Virus record (IMG/VR): IMGVR_UViG_3300031787_000700
Location: 1-26,877 of that record
Length of the DNA stretch: 26,877 nucleotides
Strand: one strand, 5' to 3'
Source: a virus
In this document: one piece after another, positions 25,001 to 26,877 of the stretch
Position numbering within the stretch: position 1 is the stretch's first letter
How the letters are laid out: every line of letters starts with the position of its first letter
Translations under genes and position numbers: made by a program
Notes under the pieces: generated by a model
Seen by the model: only the letters and a program-made list of their open reading frames with translations
Told to the model about the DNA's origin: nothing
Databases searched by the model: none

Positions 25001-25307
25001 TTATCCTTATGTACATAAAGATATTTCTACTTATGTAGATAAAATTCTTGAAGAAAATAATTTAATTGTAAGTGGTGGTTTTAGAGGAGAAGCTACTCAT
25101 TTTGGTTTAAAAGAATCTGCTCAAAATAGTACACATAAATATGCACATGGAATTGATTTTAGAGCTGATAAAGAAGGAGAAGATTTTTATACTAGAGTGT
25201 CTACTAATCCTGATTTATTAAAACAATATGGCATTGCTAAAATTTATCGTCATGTTGTTGATGGAGTTCCTCATATACATACAGAATTTTATAATACCCA
25301 ATTATAG
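22002..25307 (+). CDS. Large virion protein with C-terminal M15-type Zn peptidase
   Basis: An 1101-residue protein. Most of it is helical and charged (coiled coils around 375-460), fitting an internal or tail-tip virion protein. The last 60 residues hold the signature of M15 peptidoglycan peptidases (VanX/DD-carboxypeptidase type): Ser-x-His at 1043-1045, Gly-Ile-Asp with Asp1052 exactly seven residues after His1045, and PHIH with His1093. His1045, Asp1052 and His1093 are the likely zinc ligands. Such a domain would cut peptide cross-links locally as DNA is ejected. It is distinct from the amidase at 9077. The gene is the only one here ending in TAG; reading through would add eight residues before a TAA at 25329. 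A perfect hairpin without a T tract lies at 22180-22206. Confidence 0.82.
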   Translation: MLQPQRSKLLGDLYYDNTPRPFVPPPIEERKAFFKQKEDDYLFAKDSKNELENILKTMPYLESNTDSKSVYDDMIRKSNNVLSKINADNYEDNVLNVKQLAHDIYNKFGGYELVTEAQQMSDLDAQIDEAIKDPERANWTKQQNRLNHKGIRFNEDGTITRPKVSGRPIIKDVNVQEKLLKLMDDWKADGYVVTDPTTGKLIVNREIPGYLGFKKGEVVTEDELAQAGMAYMEADLETKQYLDEYAQFKASQIPPTAENLNRILSPTVKEAVFGNSNISDGEIQAKIDNGEINPSDFINQYIKQTEKVKALEAPVAKYGYRKEELTTLEDKLLMEALKTSASNNAAKTQEESNVAISVEPFKVKPNYNTIDINNINTQKKQLSDERLKVQAEIASYNLQLNEGKGISPQQLDLMNKQVTELDNKIAAFEEQERIINKQFEDLAKKSNVGLTETYNKYYNESVNETIKTNKEILNNDRDSLIDVTSLYNKENNTLFNKKLPDGTGKMRSSYDNDIIIKDGKYYLRPSEIGYDKDLLDILEDYAFNSSGNINNTIVKSSASFYDTPEEEEFKSMAVQAYANNESSTNFGVPKSFYKDYKNKLLFSGALLNAVDKVKKQHGSIDEIGGLNGTQDMNYFMVEGETTKNTSKQYVSMRSILNQSFKKTPQQYEVDGRSIADILVNDYGLPDISDKYIDWDKTSAEYLIQRDRVNGTQYGLDIKLTKEGKEKLDSLWFTNATMDKNANSIKLIANNPTKNKPEEDAKIRDLMFSLYAEVADTSTYYKESLAKDMGELYFNTKPEGEKLDNLNLYVLPNGEEAKLKINEGTSNEEQLNIKSIARSTRQSNIRNVDYEVSRFRNNTRQIFATDNKGNTGWISDTEVGVDKNYNSVYFKTPSDIKQVLGATLLASDYKKYKTADAVNPYADYLESLKTNGYTQTSNASVQRTDYNSYLNNLKNIYNNNSYNINITNTTGNKVTIESKVPAEDLYDLRTKHKSKVSNFVSYPYVHKDISTYVDKILEENNLIVSGGFRGEATHFGLKESAQNSTHKYAHGIDFRADKEGEDFYTRVSTNPDLLKQYGIAKIYRHVVDGVPHIHTEFYNTQL
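22180..22206 (+). other. Perfect 11-bp hairpin without T tract
   Basis: ATTTAGAGTCC at 22180-22190 pairs with its perfect complement at 22196-22206 across a five-base loop. It is made from rare codons (GAG, TCC, ACG, GAC) about 180 bases after the gene start. There is no following T run, so it is not a terminator. Confidence 0.65.
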
Positions 25308-25337
25308 ATTATATATAAATTTTATAAATAATAAATT

Positions 25338-26877
25338 ATGGATAATTTAAAAGAATCTACACCAAATACTGGTACAGATTTAACAAGTGATTTATTAGCT
25401 GAAATAACCTCAAAGAATTCTTTGGGGTTTTCTGCTGATAATAATAATGATACTGACCCTAAAAAGAAAACTAGTAAAGTAGAAACACCTACTGATAGTA
25501 AAACATTAGGTATGCCTACTACTTCTTCTATAAGTTTATTAGATGGTATGTCAAGATTTGCACATCAAAGAGTAGAAGCGGGAGCAGAAAGAGATACTAA
25601 AGTTAATTTAGATGAATTAGCTGGTTATCTTAATACTGATTTTATTAGTTCTCGAGAAGCTGCTTTTGGTGAACGTGCTAGAAATCAAAGTAATTGGGAA
25701 CAAGCACGTAATATGTTTGGTAGAATTGGTGCTAATGTATTACCTGAAGTTTTAAGTAATATAGTTAGTGCTTTTGACATTAATAGTTATTATGAAAATG
25801 AAAGCCAAATTAATAATACTGTTGTAGAGTATTTAAAATCTATACAAGATAATGTTAATAAAACATTACCTATATATAGAGAAAATCCGGATAAACCATT
25901 AGATATTGGAGATGCTGCTTATTGGTTTGAATCAGGAGGTAATTTAGTTACTTCTGCTGTAGGATTTGTAGGAGCAGGTTACGTTACAGGTGGTGGAGTA
26001 GGTACTATTTTTAGTAAAGCTGGACAAGCAGCTAAATGGATAAATACATTAGGTAAAGCTACTAGATTAGGAGATAAAGGTATTAATACTGTTAGAGGTG
26101 CTACTACTTTAACTAATGCCTTAATGTTAAATCAAGCAGAAAGTTTTGGAATAGGAGTAGATACTTATAATCAAGTTTATAATAATAAACTTACTGAATT
26201 AAGAGCAAATCCTGAAAATTCTAAATTAAGTGATGTTGAAATTGATACTCTTGCTAAACAAAAAGCTTCTGAAGCTGCTGCAAGTGCTATTAATTTTAAT
26301 AGAATTAATATTTTATTAAATCTTAGTAGTGCTAATTTATTCCTTAAAACTCCAATAGGAACTAGAGCTTTAATTGAAGCTCCTAGTAGATTAAAAACTT
26401 TAAAAGGTATTGGATTAGAAGGTTTACAAGAAGCTGCTGAAGAAAATATTAATATGATTGCTCAAAATCAAGCAGTAGAAGAAAATTATACATTTAAAGA
26501 TGCATTAAATGATGTTGGTAGTAGAGAAGGTCTTGAAAGTACTATATTAGGATTTATTGGTGGTGCGGGGCAAACGGCATTAACAAAAGCCGGTAAAATG
26601 TTACCTATTTATAAAAATACGGCTTTCAGGAATGAATATAATAACGCCTATTCAAAGTTAATACAAGAGGGGTACTCTAGTGAGGAAGCGGATGCAAAAA
26701 GTCAGGAAATCGCTTTAAATAAGGTCAAGTCTAGTAGTAATCGTGTATCTGATAACTTTATAAGACAACAAAGGTATATATTACAACAACAACAAATAGA
26801 GGAAAATAATAATTTAGGTAAAGTATCTAAAATTAATGATGTTACTTCTGTATTTTATAATGCACAAGAAGAAACTG
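25338..26877 (+). CDS. Giant internal virion (cargo-type) protein, 3' partial
   Basis: The frame is open from ATG 25338 to the window end, giving at least 513 residues; the true protein is probably much longer. The N-terminus (about 1-75) is disordered and Ser/Thr/Asp-rich. Hydrophobic Gly/Ala-rich stretches occur at about 195-230 (including GGNLVTSAVGFVGAGYV) and 402-415 (LGFIGGAGQTAL), and helices fill the rest (for example LEGLQEAAEENINMIAQNQA). Ejected phage proteins that cross or line the host envelope often have such glycine-rich hydrophobic stretches. It follows two other large virion proteins as in crAss-like phages. Codon use changes abruptly from about 26565 to 26780 (GCG, ACG, GGG, AGG, AAG, CAG). 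A hairpin (25406-25429) lies near its start. The ejection role is inferred. Confidence 0.78.
   Translation, partial: MDNLKESTPNTGTDLTSDLLAEITSKNSLGFSADNNNDTDPKKKTSKVETPTDSKTLGMPTTSSISLLDGMSRFAHQRVEAGAERDTKVNLDELAGYLNTDFISSREAAFGERARNQSNWEQARNMFGRIGANVLPEVLSNIVSAFDINSYYENESQINNTVVEYLKSIQDNVNKTLPIYRENPDKPLDIGDAAYWFESGGNLVTSAVGFVGAGYVTGGGVGTIFSKAGQAAKWINTLGKATRLGDKGINTVRGATTLTNALMLNQAESFGIGVDTYNQVYNNKLTELRANPENSKLSDVEIDTLAKQKASEAAASAINFNRINILLNLSSANLFLKTPIGTRALIEAPSRLKTLKGIGLEGLQEAAEENINMIAQNQAVEENYTFKDALNDVGSREGLESTILGFIGGAGQTALTKAGKMLPIYKNTAFRNEYNNAYSKLIQEGYSSEEADAKSQEIALNKVKSSSNRVSDNFIRQQRYILQQQQIEENNNLGKVSKINDVTSVFYNAQEET
25406..25431 (+). terminator. Weak terminator-like hairpin near a gene start
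   Basis: AACCTCAAAG at 25406-25415 pairs with CTTTGGGGTT at 25420-25429 (one G-U pair) around AATT, followed by only a short T run (TTTTC). It uses rare ACC, TCA, AAG, TTG and GGG codons about 70 bases after the gene start. Confidence 0.5.

Noticed and set aside
1-26877. General reassignment of TAG or TGA codons
   Set aside because: All genes read through in the standard code with no inner stops, and TGA ends at least two genes with sensible overlaps.

Overview
This window is part of the late (virion) gene block of a tailed phage that looks like a crAss-like virus (order Crassvirales) of a gut Bacteroidota host. The evidence is the HK97-fold major capsid protein with the typical crAss N-terminus, the gene order (capsid, fibres, ring proteins, a very large muzzle/stabilisation protein, then giant internal virion proteins), the low GC content (roughly a quarter by eye), and start codons preceded by A/T-rich sequence with no Shine-Dalgarno motif, as in Bacteroidota. 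Every gene is on the + strand and genes abut or overlap; no intergenic stretch exceeds about 85 bases, so there is no non-coding stretch over 300 bases to describe. I saw no tRNA, rRNA, CRISPR array, insertion sequence or integration gene.

Layout. 1-960: end of a charged protein in the scaffold position. 1000-2511: major capsid protein, followed by a strong terminator. 2597-5694: three virion-type proteins, the last followed by a second strong terminator. 5774-8514: a 753-residue Ig-like/cadherin-like adhesin and a small fibre-like protein. 8535-9715: two holin-like membrane proteins and an N-acetylmuramoyl-L-alanine amidase. 9722-11494: receptor-binding fibre and its small partner. 11499-12965: two small membrane proteins and a spanin-like membrane-anchored protein. 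12966-15128: ring/adaptor proteins of the neck and tail. 15141-19535: muzzle/stabilisation protein. 19539 to the window end: three large internal virion (cargo) proteins; the second carries a C-terminal M15-type Zn peptidase, and the third runs off the window. The genes together make the capsid, neck, short tail, receptor-binding fibres and ejected proteins, with the lysis cassette embedded among the fibre genes. Portal and terminase should lie just upstream, and the virion RNA polymerase genes typical of crAss-like phages downstream, but neither is in view.

Beyond the genes, four DNA-level signals stand out. (1) A C-run element, consensus TTTCCCC(C)ATAG followed by TGATA(G/A)TG, occurs five times inside genes, on both strands and in unrelated protein contexts. 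(2) Strong intragenic hairpins, some of them terminator-like, sit near the 5' ends of several genes and are built from otherwise rare codons. (3) The tetranucleotide GATC is nearly absent (three seen), with Asp-Pro always written GAC-CCN. (4) Two short patches, near 12.55-12.72 kb and 26.56-26.78 kb, have codon use unlike the rest.
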